Shown here: positions 35,801 through 48,339 of the stretch, piece by piece
Layout of the letters: every line of letters begins with the position of its first letter
How positions within the stretch are numbered: the stretch's first letter is position 1
From: Quillaja saponaria
Taxonomy: Eukaryota > Streptophyta > Magnoliopsida > Fabales > Quillajaceae
NCBI GenBank assembly: GCA_029379385.1
Contig: CM055618.1
Location: forward strand, 6,582,134-6,646,133
Length of the DNA: 64,000 bases
Reading direction: 5' to 3'
Notes under the pieces: generated by a model
What the model was told of the DNA's origin: nothing
Seen by the model: only the letters and a program-made list of their open reading frames with translations
Database searches by the model: none
Made by a program: the position numbers and the translations under genes

Positions 35801-37709
35801 ATTCAGCTTTAGTGCGATGCACAAATTATTTTATAAATTTTTTTTGAGATTTATTATTTACATTATTAACTTATGTAATATTTTTTTTAAAGTATTAGTT
35901 AAAAAGATAAGATTAAATTGATGTGACATTAAAATGTAATTGAATATACTTCATCCTATCTTGATGTGTGTCACTTTGACAATATATTATTCTCCTAACA
36001 ATTATATTATATACTATAAATTTTTAACTTTTAAAAAGACATTTTGATATATAGATTTTTAATTGTAATTTTGAATATGCATATATATTTTTTTCTATTT
36101 AAGCATTTTTTTTTGTTTGAAATTTAGCATCAATACTAATTGATGATTTTATTTAAACATAATTTTGCTGCAATTTTTTTTTTTTTTTTTTGAAATTCTC
36201 TTTCTTGAAATTATGTCATTTTGGTTTATGAATAGAGACACACCAAATTAAGTTTAATCATGTACTTGTAAAGAGAGCAAGAGTCAATTAAAAAGTTTTT
36301 GGTTAGGAATAAATATTTTAAGAAATACCAAAAAAAACTACGAAGATGGGAATAAGAATTGAATTGAAAAAGTATAAACTTATGTTTTATAGAATTAAGT
36401 TATGAGAGATGGAAGAAAATTAGTGGATGATAGGCAAAATGATATAATTTAAAAGAGGAGATAGAATTAACAAGTGATGTGGCAATATTAGTGTCAAAAT
36501 ATTATATATATACATTAATGATGTGTCAATACCTTATTATTTTAATTCTCAATTCTCAATTATATTATATTGTACTAGATGAATTTGTCTCATGCAATCC
36601 ACATGATGCTTTATTAATTACTTTATTTTAAAATTTGAATTTATAATATATTTTTATTGTTATAAAAAAAAAGAGTAAAGTGTGTAATGCATCAAATATT
36701 AGTTAATTATATAGTTTAAGGATAAATGTTGTCTACTTTTGGTTTTAGGAGTTGAATTTTTTTGAGCACTATTGTAGGTATTATGAAAAAATAACTTTGA
36801 TATCCCATTCATTCATTCACACATGTCAAATTGGTGTATATGCGGCACCTTTTTAATAAAATTAGTAATCCATAACAACCAACAATTATTATAATAATTT
36901 GGTTAGAATATGATCTATTATTAATTCATTCGTAATTTTTGTCAGTTAATTTTATTTGCTGAAATTTTTCTTCTTCCATATTGTTTTCTTTCCTTATACA
37001 TATTAATCATATTTTATTATACAACTAACTATTAATAATCACTACAATAATTAGCCCAATGCATAACTCAATACTCAGTCAATTTATTCTCTATATTAAA
37101 TTTAAAAAAAAAAAAAAAACTAATATAACTACTCATTTCTAATTCATCCACAACTTACTACTGTCAATTTGCCACAATTAATTTATTTATAATTTGTGCC
37201 ACTAATTTTTTCTTAAAAATTTTCTTCGTCCATTCGTTTACAGTACCACTAACTATTAATAATTACTATAATAAATAAGTCAATACATGACTGATCATTT
37301 TTAATTTCATCCATAATGTGTTAATTAATTCATTCCGTATATTAATTAAAAAGATTTAAAATAGCATTTATTAGATATAATTACAATTTTGAGAGGTCTT
37401 AGTAATTACTTGAAAAACTTTAATAGATACAAAAAATCATCACCTAATTAGGCTGTAATAAATATAGTATTTGGAACTTGAAACTTTACAAATGTAATAA
37501 TTTATGTATTAAATATTACTAAGATCATGATCAATTACCATAATAAATACTACGACTTTTCTATTTATATAACCTTAACAAGTGCTCTTAGGGCACCTGT
37601 TAGAAAAACTATTTTCTTTTTTATATTACTATTATCAAAAAGTTGATGTATCATCCTATAAAAGTTGACATGATAGCTCCTAATACTACCGTATCAATTA
37701 TATAATATA
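35801..37709. other. AT-rich non-coding region with Helitron-like debris
   Basis: No gene. Near 35810 a GTGCGATGCAC palindrome lies next to TATA-rich DNA, and at 36575 an ACTAGATGAATT terminus is followed inwards by CATGCAATCCACATG. Both resemble minus-strand Helitron 3' ends. 36920-37080 and 37176-37300 share a diverged direct repeat containing CTAACTATTAATAAT. Confidence 0.4.
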
Positions 37710-37756
37710 CTAGATGAATTCGCTCGTGCTATCAGTCTGTTTTATTATTTTGGTGT

Positions 37757-37961
37757 TTTCATAGTAAAAGATATAAAAGTTTTTTTTTTATTGGCTTTCC
37801 ATTAAGCTCAATTTTAATGTATTTATTGATATGCTTATTTTTAACTTTGTGTATTTATATGTTAATTGTTATAATTATTTCAATTTCGTTTTCGTAGTAA
37901 AAGATATAGTTTTTTTGTTGGCTTTCTATTAAACTTAATTTTGATGTAGTTATTGATACGT
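37757..37961. repeat. Diverged tandem duplication (~132 bp)
   Basis: TTTTC(A/G)TAGTAAAAGATATA...TTGGCTTTC(C/T)ATTAA(G/A)CT occurs at 37757 and 37889. Confidence 0.65.
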
Positions 37962-38509
37962 AGATCCTAGCAAGATCCTAATGAATAGTTAAAATCACCC
38001 AAATTATGTCATGCTTCTTCTCTTTGTTTGGATTGAAAATTCAAAAAAACAGGAAAAAGAAAAAATAAAAAGAATTTGATAGCAATACCAATGTGCAAAC
38101 AAATTATCAAATAGCATTCAGATAGATTATTTACTAAACAAAAAGTGCTATCAATTATAAGTAATTATAATTCACAAATAACCAAATATAATATTGAAAA
38201 CAAATGCCTAGTCTATTAAACATTGTCTCACAAAATATTTAATGAAAATATTATTAAAGTCTTATTAGAATAATAAAATTAAAAAGATGAGAGTTCATTA
38301 TTCAATGCTATCATTGTTAACTTTTTTTGTTCTCTACATCTTCATCCACTATTATTTCTTCTTATTCTTCTTTGTCATGAAACAAAGCTTTCTTCCTTAA
38401 CTTGCCACCCAAAATTATGTAGAAATAAGCTAAATTTTTGTACATATACCATACCTTTAAAATATGAAAAAAAAAAAAAAAAAAAAAAAAGAAGATTACA
38501 AAGAGATAA

Positions 38510-39190
38510 CCTTTTGATGGTCTTCTTATCGCTTTTCAACATAGTGTGAAATCCAATGTCACCATTCTCATTTTCTTCCAATCCTCGCTTCATTTTTTCT
38601 TTTTTTATTGAACTAGAGGATATAGCACCAAAACCCATTTTGTTACTATTTGTTTCAGAAATATTATCAATATCAATTAACGATTGGATATTATCATTAT
38701 TACATGGCCTACAATTTAATCAAATAATCAATATAATATTTGATTGTTTTTTCTTTAAAAAAACAAATTATGTTTGAATGTGTCATAGTTTAGAATAAAA
38801 TAAATATATAAACTTACCGTTGGAGATTTGAATACTTCTCACATGGTGTGCACCTTATCTATTGTAAAATTTTGGTTTGTAGCTTTAAAATTGAAACCTG
38901 TCACATTTATTCTGAAAACGTATTGTTTGTCAAGTATTTGATCAAATGCAGTAATATCTAATTATTTCCTGTATATTACAAATAATACACCATGAATGAC
39001 TTAATAAAATATTCTAGCAAGAGAGACAATTACTTTTTAGAATGAAACACTTTATACTTTAGGGAATTTTATAGACATATCGGAGGCAGATAATTCTTGA
39101 TTAGTTTTTGTATTGTAGAAATCTCACAGGTGTATGACCATTGCCTTCAATGTCAGTTCACCATCACTGTTAAAAAGTTGTCGAATAAGT
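38510..39190 (-). pseudogene. Replication protein A (RPA1-like) fragment
   Basis: Minus-strand pieces resemble the C-terminal OB-fold of the RPA70-like proteins found in plants and in Helitrons. Near 38960-38830 it reads AFDQILDKQYVFRINVTGFN and then FTIDKV, matching the family pattern LL.K.FVFK(V/I) followed by a .Y.V..I strand. Near 39150 another short block lies after an intron-like gap. A Lys/Asn/Ser-rich tail (38720-38515, MKRGLEENENGDIG) follows, interrupted by a possible GT-AG intron. RPA binds single-stranded DNA. Frames are broken and no intact gene can be drawn. Confidence 0.4.
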
Positions 39191-39299
39191 TAAGATAGTG
39201 CAGACATAGTGTGTAGAAAACTGCAAATCCAAACAAAACAATTCAAGTATAAATAATAACAACCAATCAAATGTAAAAATATAAGGTGAGGTGAAGAGA

Positions 39300-40160
39300 C
39301 ACTGGTGAGTTTGTATTTATATGGGATAACTAATGTTTTAAAATAACTTGGTGGGGGAGAAGAATGGGGAAATAAGTTAGATGTTTTAATTATGCTAATT
39401 GATGTATAAATTTAATGGATGATGGTTTCGTACTGGGTAACTGATGTTTTAAAATAATAAAGTAGGTTGGGGGCGGGGGAAGAAAGGGGAAAGGAGTCAG
39501 TTTTTAATTATTTTTTGGGTAATTGATACTTTAAAATAATAGGGTAGAGAGAAGAAAAGAGAAAGAAATTCGTTGTTGATGTGTAATAATTAATGAAAGG
39601 TGGGGGAGAAGAAAAGGTGAAGAGGCAGTTGTGGGTTTGTAATAGGTAACTGATATTTTAAAATAATGAGATAGGGGAGAAAATTAAGAAAAGAATTTAC
39701 TGTTAATTATTTTTTTGGGTAATTGATGTTTCAAAATAATATGGTGTAGATAAGAAAAATGAAAGTAGTGAGCTGTTAATTTCAAATGCTGATGTGACAA
39801 AAAAATTAAAATCCTTAGGATGCAGAGAAGAATAAAGAAAGAATTCAATTATTATTTATTTTTTGGTAACTGATATTCTAAAATAATAGGGTGTAGATAA
39901 GAAAAAAAGAAAAAGTGAGCTGTTAATTTCAAAAGTTAATGTGGCAAAAAAAAAAAAAAAAAAAAATACTATTCTTAGGATGGGGGAGAAGAATAAGAAA
40001 AGAATTCAGTTGTTAATTATTTTTTGGGTAACTAAAGTTTTAAAAATAATAGGGTATAAATAAGAAAAAGGAAAAAAAAAAAGAGCTATTAATTTCAAAA
40101 GCTAGTGTGGCAAAAAAAATTAAATCCTTTGTGGTATAAAACTAATAGACAGGGGAGAGG
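39300..40160. repeat. Irregular repeat array with GGTAACTGATGTTTTAAAATAAT core
   Basis: The core TAACTGATGTTTTAAAATAA recurs at about 39325, 39438, 39520, 39645, 39719, 39867 and 40029. It is usually followed by a purine-rich GGGGGAGAAGAA-AAGAAAAG block and sometimes by GAGCTGTTAATTTCAAAAG...GTGGCAAAAA. Spacing varies from about 75 to 160 bp. Non-coding, and probably the subterminal repeat part of the Helitron-like element. Confidence 0.75.
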
Positions 40161-40269
40161 AGAAAGCTTTTAATTTTTTCAAAAGTTGATGTAGCATAAT
40201 TTTATAAACCTACTTGTGAGCATTAGATTTCTTCAATTTTCAAGTATTAATTTTATTATATACTATATC

Positions 40270-41190
40270 TTTTGGAATGATAACTATATTATAGATATAA
40301 ACCTTTAGAGCAAATTAAACTCTCATCTCTTAAGATTTTGTGAAATAACACTAAAGTCTAAAATTTGAAAAAATTGATACTCTCCTCCGTTGGATAAATA
40401 GATGGAAAAGCTAATGATATTAAATTTGAATATTAAATAAAATAAGATTATATATATATTTTTTATTTTTATGATATTAACTTTTAAAAATTTAAATCTA
40501 TTTGAATTTAAGAGATAAATTTAAAAACTTTTAAGAAAATAATTTTTTTCTGTTTATTGGTTGAAAATATGAAAATGAAGAATAGTAACATTTTATTATT
40601 ACTGTAAGTGTTTATTCTTTTATTAATTAAATATATTATAAATATAATTCTTTAACTGATTAGAATGATAAAAATATGTCTCAATTTAAAATCTATTCAT
40701 TTGAAGAGAAAATAATAAAATTCAGACTTATTTGTCTCGTCAAATTTATGACATGGGTTATTTTTATAATATCACTAATAAATTTATTTTATTTGTTGTT
40801 AAATATTTTTTTTATTAGCGATAATGTAGTAAAAATAAAAATAAATTAATGTTTTTATTAAAAAAGTAAATTAAAAGATAAAATAAAAAATGCTATAAAA
40901 AAAAGAGTAGATATTATCACTCATTTGAAAAATGAAAAGTAAAAAGTGAAAAATAAAACTTTTGGTACTTTTGAACAAAAATGTAATATTATAATATTTT
41001 ATCTAAATTATTTTGTAATACCATTTATTTTTGTATTTATTCAAGAAAAATATTTTAAATTATAGATTTTAATATTACTTTATCAAATCTCAAAAAGGTT
41101 GAGAGTCTAATTTACTCAAAATTTTGAATTATTTTAGGATGAAATTGTTAAAAGTAGTGAACTACGGTACCTGAATAGTAATAGATACAT
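40270..41190. other. AT-rich intergenic DNA, upstream of ERdj2
   Basis: No gene or repeat recognised. The last few hundred bases would include the ERdj2 promoter; no clear TATA box could be assigned. Confidence 0.4.
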
Positions 41191-41214
41191 TATATGTTAG
41201 TTTGCCTTCAATTA

Positions 41215-41418
41215 ATTGTCTTGCTTGTCAGGACTCTTCCCCCACTCAAGCCAGAAGAGAATTAAACCCTTCACCCCATAAACGATCATTTCCCTCTGAA
41301 TCTCACCCAACGACTCCATCCCATCCTTCTCGTTGCGCCGCCGCCGCTTCTCTATCTCCCAGCTGCTGTTCGTGCTCCAGCTGTTTGACACTGCAATTGC
41401 CGCCTTGCTGCCTTGCCG
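41215..41418 (+). other. ERdj2 5' UTR exon (non-coding exon 1)
   Basis: A GC- and CT-rich island, unlike its surroundings, ends in a good donor GCCG|GTAAGATT at 41418/41419. The next exon starts after TTTGCATTTCAG at 42709 and holds the start codon, so this exon would be untranslated. Its 5' edge (transcription start) is a guess. Intron 1 is about 1.29 kb. Confidence 0.6.
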
Positions 41419-42750
41419 GTAAGATTAGGTTTTACATCAAAGAAACTGTAAGAGCGTTTGTAATGTAACGTTTCTGAAAATTTTCAATCCCATCAGTTTC
41501 TTGTTATTTCTACCGATCTTAGTGATGCGATGAGTTTCTTGGTTCCCTTCATTTTCTGATTTCCCCTTCCATTTCTGCGTCACCTCTTTGCTAATCTATC
41601 TCCCTTCATCATAGTTCAAAGGTTTTCTTTCAGCTGATAATGTTTTATTGGAGAATTTTATTTTTTTGACTGATTGGTTATGGATGATGATGGTTTGGTT
41701 TGAGACCAGTTAGATCTCTTTTCTCTGATTTAGGCAATATTGATTTTGTTGTGATGGAAACGTTTATTGAATTATGAAGTAGTAGTTTCATGTGTTTAAT
41801 TACTTTATTTCAGATCTTTTATGCCGTTTTTATTTTTTATAAACTGGCACAAAAGGTTGACACCTTGTGGTCCTTCGTAGTTCTGAAAATTTTAGGGGTT
41901 ATATCATACAGGTAAATGAATAATTGACTTTGTGAATTGCAAACTCTTAAATGTGCATCCTTTATTGTAGTTATTTTTTATTGTTGAGAAAAGGGTATTG
42001 GTGACATTTGGTTTGAATATCACCTGATACTATGTTTTCCATTGCTAATATAAATGGTATTGCTTTTTATCCATGAAAATTTGAATTATGTTTTTCTTTT
42101 CATGGAATTATACATGCCTGTTTCAAACAATATGACATACAATTCTTCCCACTCCACCTCCAGAATAAGTGAAAAGAGCCCATCTAATCCCACTCATGTG
42201 ACATCTTAGTTGTCAAAGGCAAGTCTGCTGGGACTTCTTTACGTCTTTCCTCAAATAGCATTATGATAATCTTCAACATGGGTTTCTTCTCTAGGGATAT
42301 TTCTACTTAAGTCACTAGGAGTCATAGTCGATAGATGAGAAACTTATATTTATTATGGTTAACATAATGGAATTCATTAAAGGGGGATTAGACAATAACA
42401 GAAAATATTACAAGGGGGGTTACGAACTCAAACCAGTGGGTGCTGTAGTTAAAGGTCTATGTAAATGGAGAATAATGGTTTTGATTTCATGTAAAAATTA
42501 TTATTCTGGTCCAAATTATAAAATTATCTGTATTTGTTTTTTTTCAATGTTAAGAGTCTAATAAGGTCGAAACAAGAAGCAATACTATTTTTAAATTCTA
42601 AATGTGAATGAACTTGTGATTTGAACTTAATGAAACCATCTCATTGTCACAGTTCCATGATCAAATATTGAATCTATTTTTCTAAAAGAACTCATTTTTG
42701 CATTTCAGGCATAATATCTATATAGTGGTTATTCTAAGAAGAGGGTCCCC

Positions 42751-45700
42751 ATGGCTGCTTCTGAAGAGAACAGTGCTTTGTTCCCAATATTCATATTGAC
42801 GATAATGGCGCTGCCCGTAGTGCCTTATACCATAATGAAGTTATGTCATGCTGCTTCGAAGAAATCAAAGAGCATACATTGTCAATGCGCTGAATGTTCT
42901 CGGTCTGGGAAATACCGTAAATCCATATTTAAGAGGGTGCGTTTACTGCCCGTTACTTTATATTTAATTTCTTTTGTAATAAGTTTTAGTCTAACATGAT
43001 ATCCATATTGAAATGCTCTCATGTCCCTTTCTCTCTAATTTTGAAGATTTCAAATTTCTCGACGTGTAGTAACTTGACATTGATACTGCTTTGGGTTGTC
43101 ATGATCATCCTGGTTTATTACATAAAGAACATGAACCGTGAGGTAACAATTAAAATTACTCAGATACTAGTCCAGCACATGACTGTGATATACTCCTGTT
43201 TCAAGTTATGTGTGATTGGTAAATCTCACACACATGCACATGGTATATTTTAAATTCGCGAACTCTCATTTACTGATATTCTTCTGAATGTGCACTCAGG
43301 TTCAAGTTTTTGATCCCTTCAGTATCCTTGGATTAGAACCAGGAGCTTTGGAGTCTGAAATTAAGAAAAAATATAGAAGACTTTCTGTTCAATTCCATCC
43401 AGATAAAAATCCAGATCCAGGTTGAAGGTGTTTCAGTTATTTAATTTATCTAATTTTGCTGAAGACCTTCATGTTGAACCAATAAGTTATGTTGCCGACA
43501 CTTATGTTTATATTCTATTATTTCAGAGGCACACAAGTATTTTGTGGAGCACATTGCAAAGGCTTATCAAGCTCTGACAGACCCAATAGCACGTGAAAAC
43601 TATGAAAAATATGGTCATCCTGATGGCAGGCAGGTAATATCAATTTCTAGGCAATTCGCATAATACTTGCTGTTATATTTTCTTGATACCATTATCTTGT
43701 TGTAGCATGTTCTATGATTACATTACACCTGCTACTTTATATAAGCAGGGGTTTCAAATGGGTATAGCTCTCCCTCAGTTCCTGCTTGACATCGATGGGG
43801 CATCTGGTGGAATACTTCTTCTCTGGATTGTTGGGGTTTGTATTCTTTTGCCATTGGTGGCTGCTGTTATATATCTTTCCAGGTCATCAAAATATACTGG
43901 AAATTATGTCATGCATCAAACATTGTCCACGTACTATTACCTCATGAAGCCTTCTTTGGCCCCAAGGTACATGTATAATAATTCTTTCAATTTTTTCTTA
44001 GTCTAAATCGTTATTTACCTTTCACTGAGAGTACATTGAAAACCAAAACCCTGCTTTCAGCTTTTGTATATGTCAATTCAAGAGGTAGCTAAGGTTACAT
44101 GCTTGAACTTTGAAGCAAATTAAATAATATCATACTACCATGCATCTGTTTGGTAACTAGCATAGTGTATGTTCATTTATTACATATAAATTTTTTAGTT
44201 ATCTACCTCAGTTAAACCTAAATAAGAATCAGGTGGCCAATACAATCTTGATTGCATCAAAATACTTGCTAATAATAGATTTTGGCTGTGGGATCGCTAT
44301 TCAATTCCAGTGTATGATACAACAACTTATCTTGAAGTTGTTATGAGGGCCATATTATTGAATAGAATGAAGTGGGTTTGCTTCTCTTTCTTATAGTATA
44401 TTGATGGATCTGCTTTATATAGATGCCATGACACTTGTATGTGATATTAGTGTGATTAATTGATTATACAGCAAAGTAATGGATGTCTTCATAAAGGCTG
44501 CTGAATATATGGAAATTCCAGTTCGTAGGACTGATGATGAACCACTGCAAAAACTTTTTATGTTGGTGAGGAGCGAGTTAAATCTAGACCTTAAGAACAT
44601 TAAGCAGGAACAAGCTAAATTTTGGAAACAGCATCCGGCACTGGTTAAGGTAGTAGTCAACCATGACATGTGTACATTAACCAATTAATTGTTTTCTGGA
44701 TTCCGGTAATTTGTTAAGTACTCACTTCTGTACATTTTTCTCTCAGACAGAGTTGTTGATTCAGGCTCAGTTAACTCGTCAATCAGCAACTTTGTCTCCA
44801 TCTTCATCTCTTAAAGGTGATTTCAGACGAGTGTTGGAAATTGCTCCTCGCCTTCTTGAAGAATTAATGAAGGTGATTTCAGTAACCTATCTTGCATATT
44901 CTTCTAGTAGACTCAATCTTGATGCTTTTCAAGTTTAGCAGAATCCCCTTTAAACTGTGCTGTTTGTAATTTATATCCAAAAATTTCCCTGGTGAGGAAC
45001 TGTTGAAACATCATAATTAAGTAATTACAGCATTAATGAGGCTAAATTTTAATAGAGGAAAGAGTTTAATATTAAGATGAAGAAGATTTTGTTTTTAAAT
45101 TTCTGATGGACTTTGCACATGGGGGACATGATTGCCATGTCTTAAGGTGACTGACTTTACAATCTTTTGAAGATGTGTCTTATAGTTCTTATCATATATT
45201 TTTTTTTTTCTTAGACTAGATATGAACTGTTGATTCTTTATCATATATGGAAGAGCTTAGCCTGGTACATGCTGGGCTTGATTCTTCACACCATCCAAAC
45301 ATCCATAAATGACTGAGGCTCATCCATATATGAGTAAACAGGAACAGTTGCTGCGACCATAAGTGGCGCCACTATAATAAGAAACTCCTTTTGATATGAG
45401 GAAAATTGTGATACCTTTCCTGTTGAAGGGGATTTCTTTTTCCAAAGAAACCCTTTCTACATTGATGTAGTTTCTATTGAAAAACGTAGGAAAATAAACA
45501 TCTTCCTGATTGTGCAAGTTAAAGGCTCCAAGAAAATTCACAAGTCCACCTTTTCTGTGCTTTGACCTGCTTTGAATTTTTTTGGCTTACCTATTAAAAT
45601 TGTCCTTGTTCACAATCCTGTGGGAGTGTGAGGATCTAGTCAATAATGCCTATAAATGAATATATCATAGAAAATAAGAAGATTGTAATGAAATACCTCA

Positions 45701-48339
45701 TTTCTATCTGTATCAATTGATGCAATTACAAACGAGTGATAGCAATAGATTTTGTCATCTAAAAACCGCTAGGATTGAACCATAAAATGTTGATTGTCAT
45801 GAAGATGAGGCTTGTCATCTCAATTAATACATATTGCACATAGTAGCTTGCTAATTGTCTTAATCTAATTGTTGTTTTGCACTTTTGCTACAATTACTGG
45901 TTTTGTCATCTTTGAATCTGTGTATTCATTTTGAGCCAGTCATTTTTGACGCTCTACTTTCTGTAAAGATGGCAGTTATACCACGTAATGCTCAAGGGCA
46001 TGGTTGGCTGAGGCCTGCTATTGGGGTTGTGGAGCTTTCTCAATGTATCATTCAGGTGATGTACCTGTAATACCAATAATAAACCTGTTATGATGTATCT
46101 TTATTCTTTTAAAGTCACAAATCATAAGCACCTTATACTGATCAGTATATGTCTAAGGTGAGATTTAGAATCTTTTAGCTCTTGTCCTTATTGCGTTTTG
46201 AAAATAATTCATTGATATTTATGGTGTTTAGCGACCTCTCTCTCAACAAAGAATTGTGTTAAATTTTTCTGATTGTATTAAGTCAGAGGCCATCTTCCCT
46301 GTTGGATATGAGAGCTGCTAATTTGCAGACTTGAATATGTTTGCAAGATTTGCTTGCAGGTGGCCCACTCTCTCGCACCTTGGGTTATGATACAGTTCTT
46401 GAGTAGTTCTGTCACCAAGGAGGATTCATTTCACTCTATTTTTAGATACTTTTTGTGGCCTTTCTCGCATACTCTTGTAATTATTTGATCTGCATGAACT
46501 CTATGGTAAAAGATGTAAATTCTTTTGTGTTTTCCTTAAATTCTTGTTTCTTTTAGGTTGTAGAATTCAACATGCTCCAAGATTTACTTGCCAAAAGTCC
46601 ACTCTCCCGAGCCTTGGGATATGCTCAAGTTCTTGAATAGTTTTGTCTTTATGTACCAATGAGGATTATTTTTGTTTTATTATTAGATCATTTTGTTGCC
46701 TTTTTTGAATTTTCTTTTAGTTATTGATTTGCTTGAACTGTGAGAGAATATGTAAATTCTTGTTTTAACAACTTTTGGTTACTGCAAGATGAAAAGGAAG
46801 ACTTGGGCCCTTTTAGTTGTGGATAAACTTTCAGTTTACTTGACAAAAACTTGTGCATCTTATTTTTCTTCATATTTTTTTTTCATGAATTTTTTTTCCT
46901 CCTTGTTATTTTTTTCAATTCTTATGAACTTGAAGTTTTTCTTGTTTTTATGGCTTCTGGTGCAGGCTGTTCCTCTCAGTGCGAGGAAGGCAACTGGTGG
47001 GTCCACTGAAGGAATTGCACCTTTTCTGCAGCTTCCCCATTTTAATGAGGCTGTTATAAAAAAGATTGCCCGCAAGGTAAGTAGAAACAAGAAGTTCATT
47101 TATGCCAAATGCAATTGCTTGAATTTTCCTCTTCCTGTCTGTTAATATCAGAGCCCCTTTAGTCAAAATATTAAAGGCTATGTATAAGAATTTTGACTGG
47201 AAACTTGGTATTACTTGATAGCCTTTTAATTCTCAATTTTTCAATATTAATGGCTGTGTATAAGAACCTTTGACTAGAAACTTGGTGGGAAATCAAGGGT
47301 GGAAATCATTGGCAGTTCTTTTAAAATTAAATTTTCAATGGCTTTCACAGACTTGTTTAATTTTCAATGGGAATTAGTTGTCTTGAGCGGACTTCTGCAA
47401 TTTGTCTTCATTTTGCACCAACCTCTAATATAATTATGGGCCTCCAGCTCTATTGTGATGTATTGGACAAATTTGAAAAATCTCTAATGGTAGCTATTTG
47501 TACTTTAAACATGCAGAAGGTGAGGACTTTTCAGGAACTTCAGGATGTGAGTTTGCAAGAACGAGCTGATCTGCTTGTGCAATCAGCTGGATTATCATCT
47601 GCTGAGATACAGGACATTGAGATGGTATTGGAAATGATGCCTTCCATAACAATTGAGGTAACATGTGAAACTGAAGGTGAAGAGGGTATACAAGAGGGTG
47701 ACATTGTTACTTTACAGGCATGGGTAAATCTCAAACGGGGGTAACGGCCTGATTCGTGCACTCCCCCATGCTCCCTATTACCCATTTCACAAGGAAGAGA
47801 ATTTCTGGTTTTTGCTTGCAGATCCTGTGTCAAATAATGTATGGTTTTCTCAGAAGGTTAATTTCATGGATGAAGCTGCAGCTATATCTGCTGCATCAAA
47901 GGCAATTGAAGAGACAATGGAAGGGTCAGGAGCAAATGTGAGGGAGACAAGTGTGGCAGTGGGACAAGCAGTTGACAAGGCTAAGGCTGGGTGTAGACTA
48001 GTAATGGGCAAGTTCCAGGCCCCATCGGAGGGTAACTACAGTTTGACTTGTTATTGCTTGTGTGACTCTTGGATAGGCTGCGACACAAAAGCAAACTTGA
48101 AACTCAAAGTATTGAAACGTACTCGAGCTGGAACCCGTGGTATTGTGGCAGAAGAGGGTCCTGTTTTGGAGGATGGTGTCGAGGAGGACGAGGAGAATGA
48201 GGAGGAAGAGTATGATGATTATGAGAGCGAGTACAGTGAAGATGAAGAAGATGAGCAAGATGTGAAAAGGAAAGGTTCCGCCGTCAATGGCTCCAAACGG
48301 GGTCAAAGTGAAGGAAGTTCGGGGTCCGATGAAGAATAA
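42751..48339 (+). CDS. ERDJ2: ERdj2/Sec63-type J-domain protein of the ER translocon (frameshift in last exon)
   Basis: Ten coding exons: 42751-42936, 43047-43142, 43300-43420, 43527-43633, 43749-43966, 44472-44649, 44747-44872, 45969-46055, 46966-47076 and 47517-48339, all with GT-AG sites. The product would be about 683 residues, close to Arabidopsis ERdj2. It starts [14 protein letters not shown], with membrane segments near residues 8-30, 70-90 and 190-213. The lumenal J-domain follows segment 2, with HPD at 127-129 ([10 protein letters not shown]), then the cytosolic Sec63/Brl domain (about 240-590) and an acidic tail ([14 protein letters not shown]). It recruits BiP to the Sec61 channel for protein import. 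One extra G in the run 47737-47741 shifts the frame and gives a TAA at 47742, truncating at 485 residues, while homology continues in the new frame to the stop at 48339. Confidence 0.93.
46300..46770 (+). repeat. Duplicated exon-like segment in ERdj2 intron 9
   Basis: Two diverged ~235-bp copies in tandem. Each contains a 20-codon open segment ending in a stop: 46347-46406 ([19 protein letters not shown]) and 46581-46640 ([19 protein letters not shown]). The second is preceded by a pyrimidine-rich acceptor TTGTTTCTTTTAG ending at 46556, in phase with exon 9. Protein family not recognised. Confidence 0.6.

Larger units (their letters stand above)
37710..40270 (-). mobile_element. Candidate non-autonomous Helitron
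   Basis: The minus-strand 3' end is CTAG followed by T (37713-37710, then 37709), preceded by a degenerate hairpin region GATAGCACGAGCGAATTC. This is the CTRR-T layout of Helitrons. Upstream on the same strand are an RPA-like gene fragment and a repeat-rich 5' part ending in TATAGTATATAAT (about 40270), like a TC/TATA Helitron 5' end. No Rep/helicase gene is seen. Terminal motifs are short and eroded, so borders and class are tentative. Confidence 0.4.

Noticed and set aside
41202..41468. 88-codon open frame in the ERdj2 leader
   Set aside because: Crosses the splice donor at 41418; the exon is a 5' UTR and the frame has no homology.
47742..47820. Intron from GTAACGG (47741) to CTTGCAG (47820) that would bypass the ERdj2 frameshift
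   Set aside because: The stretch encodes conserved ERdj2 residues ([20 protein letters not shown]) in the shifted frame, so it is exon, not intron.
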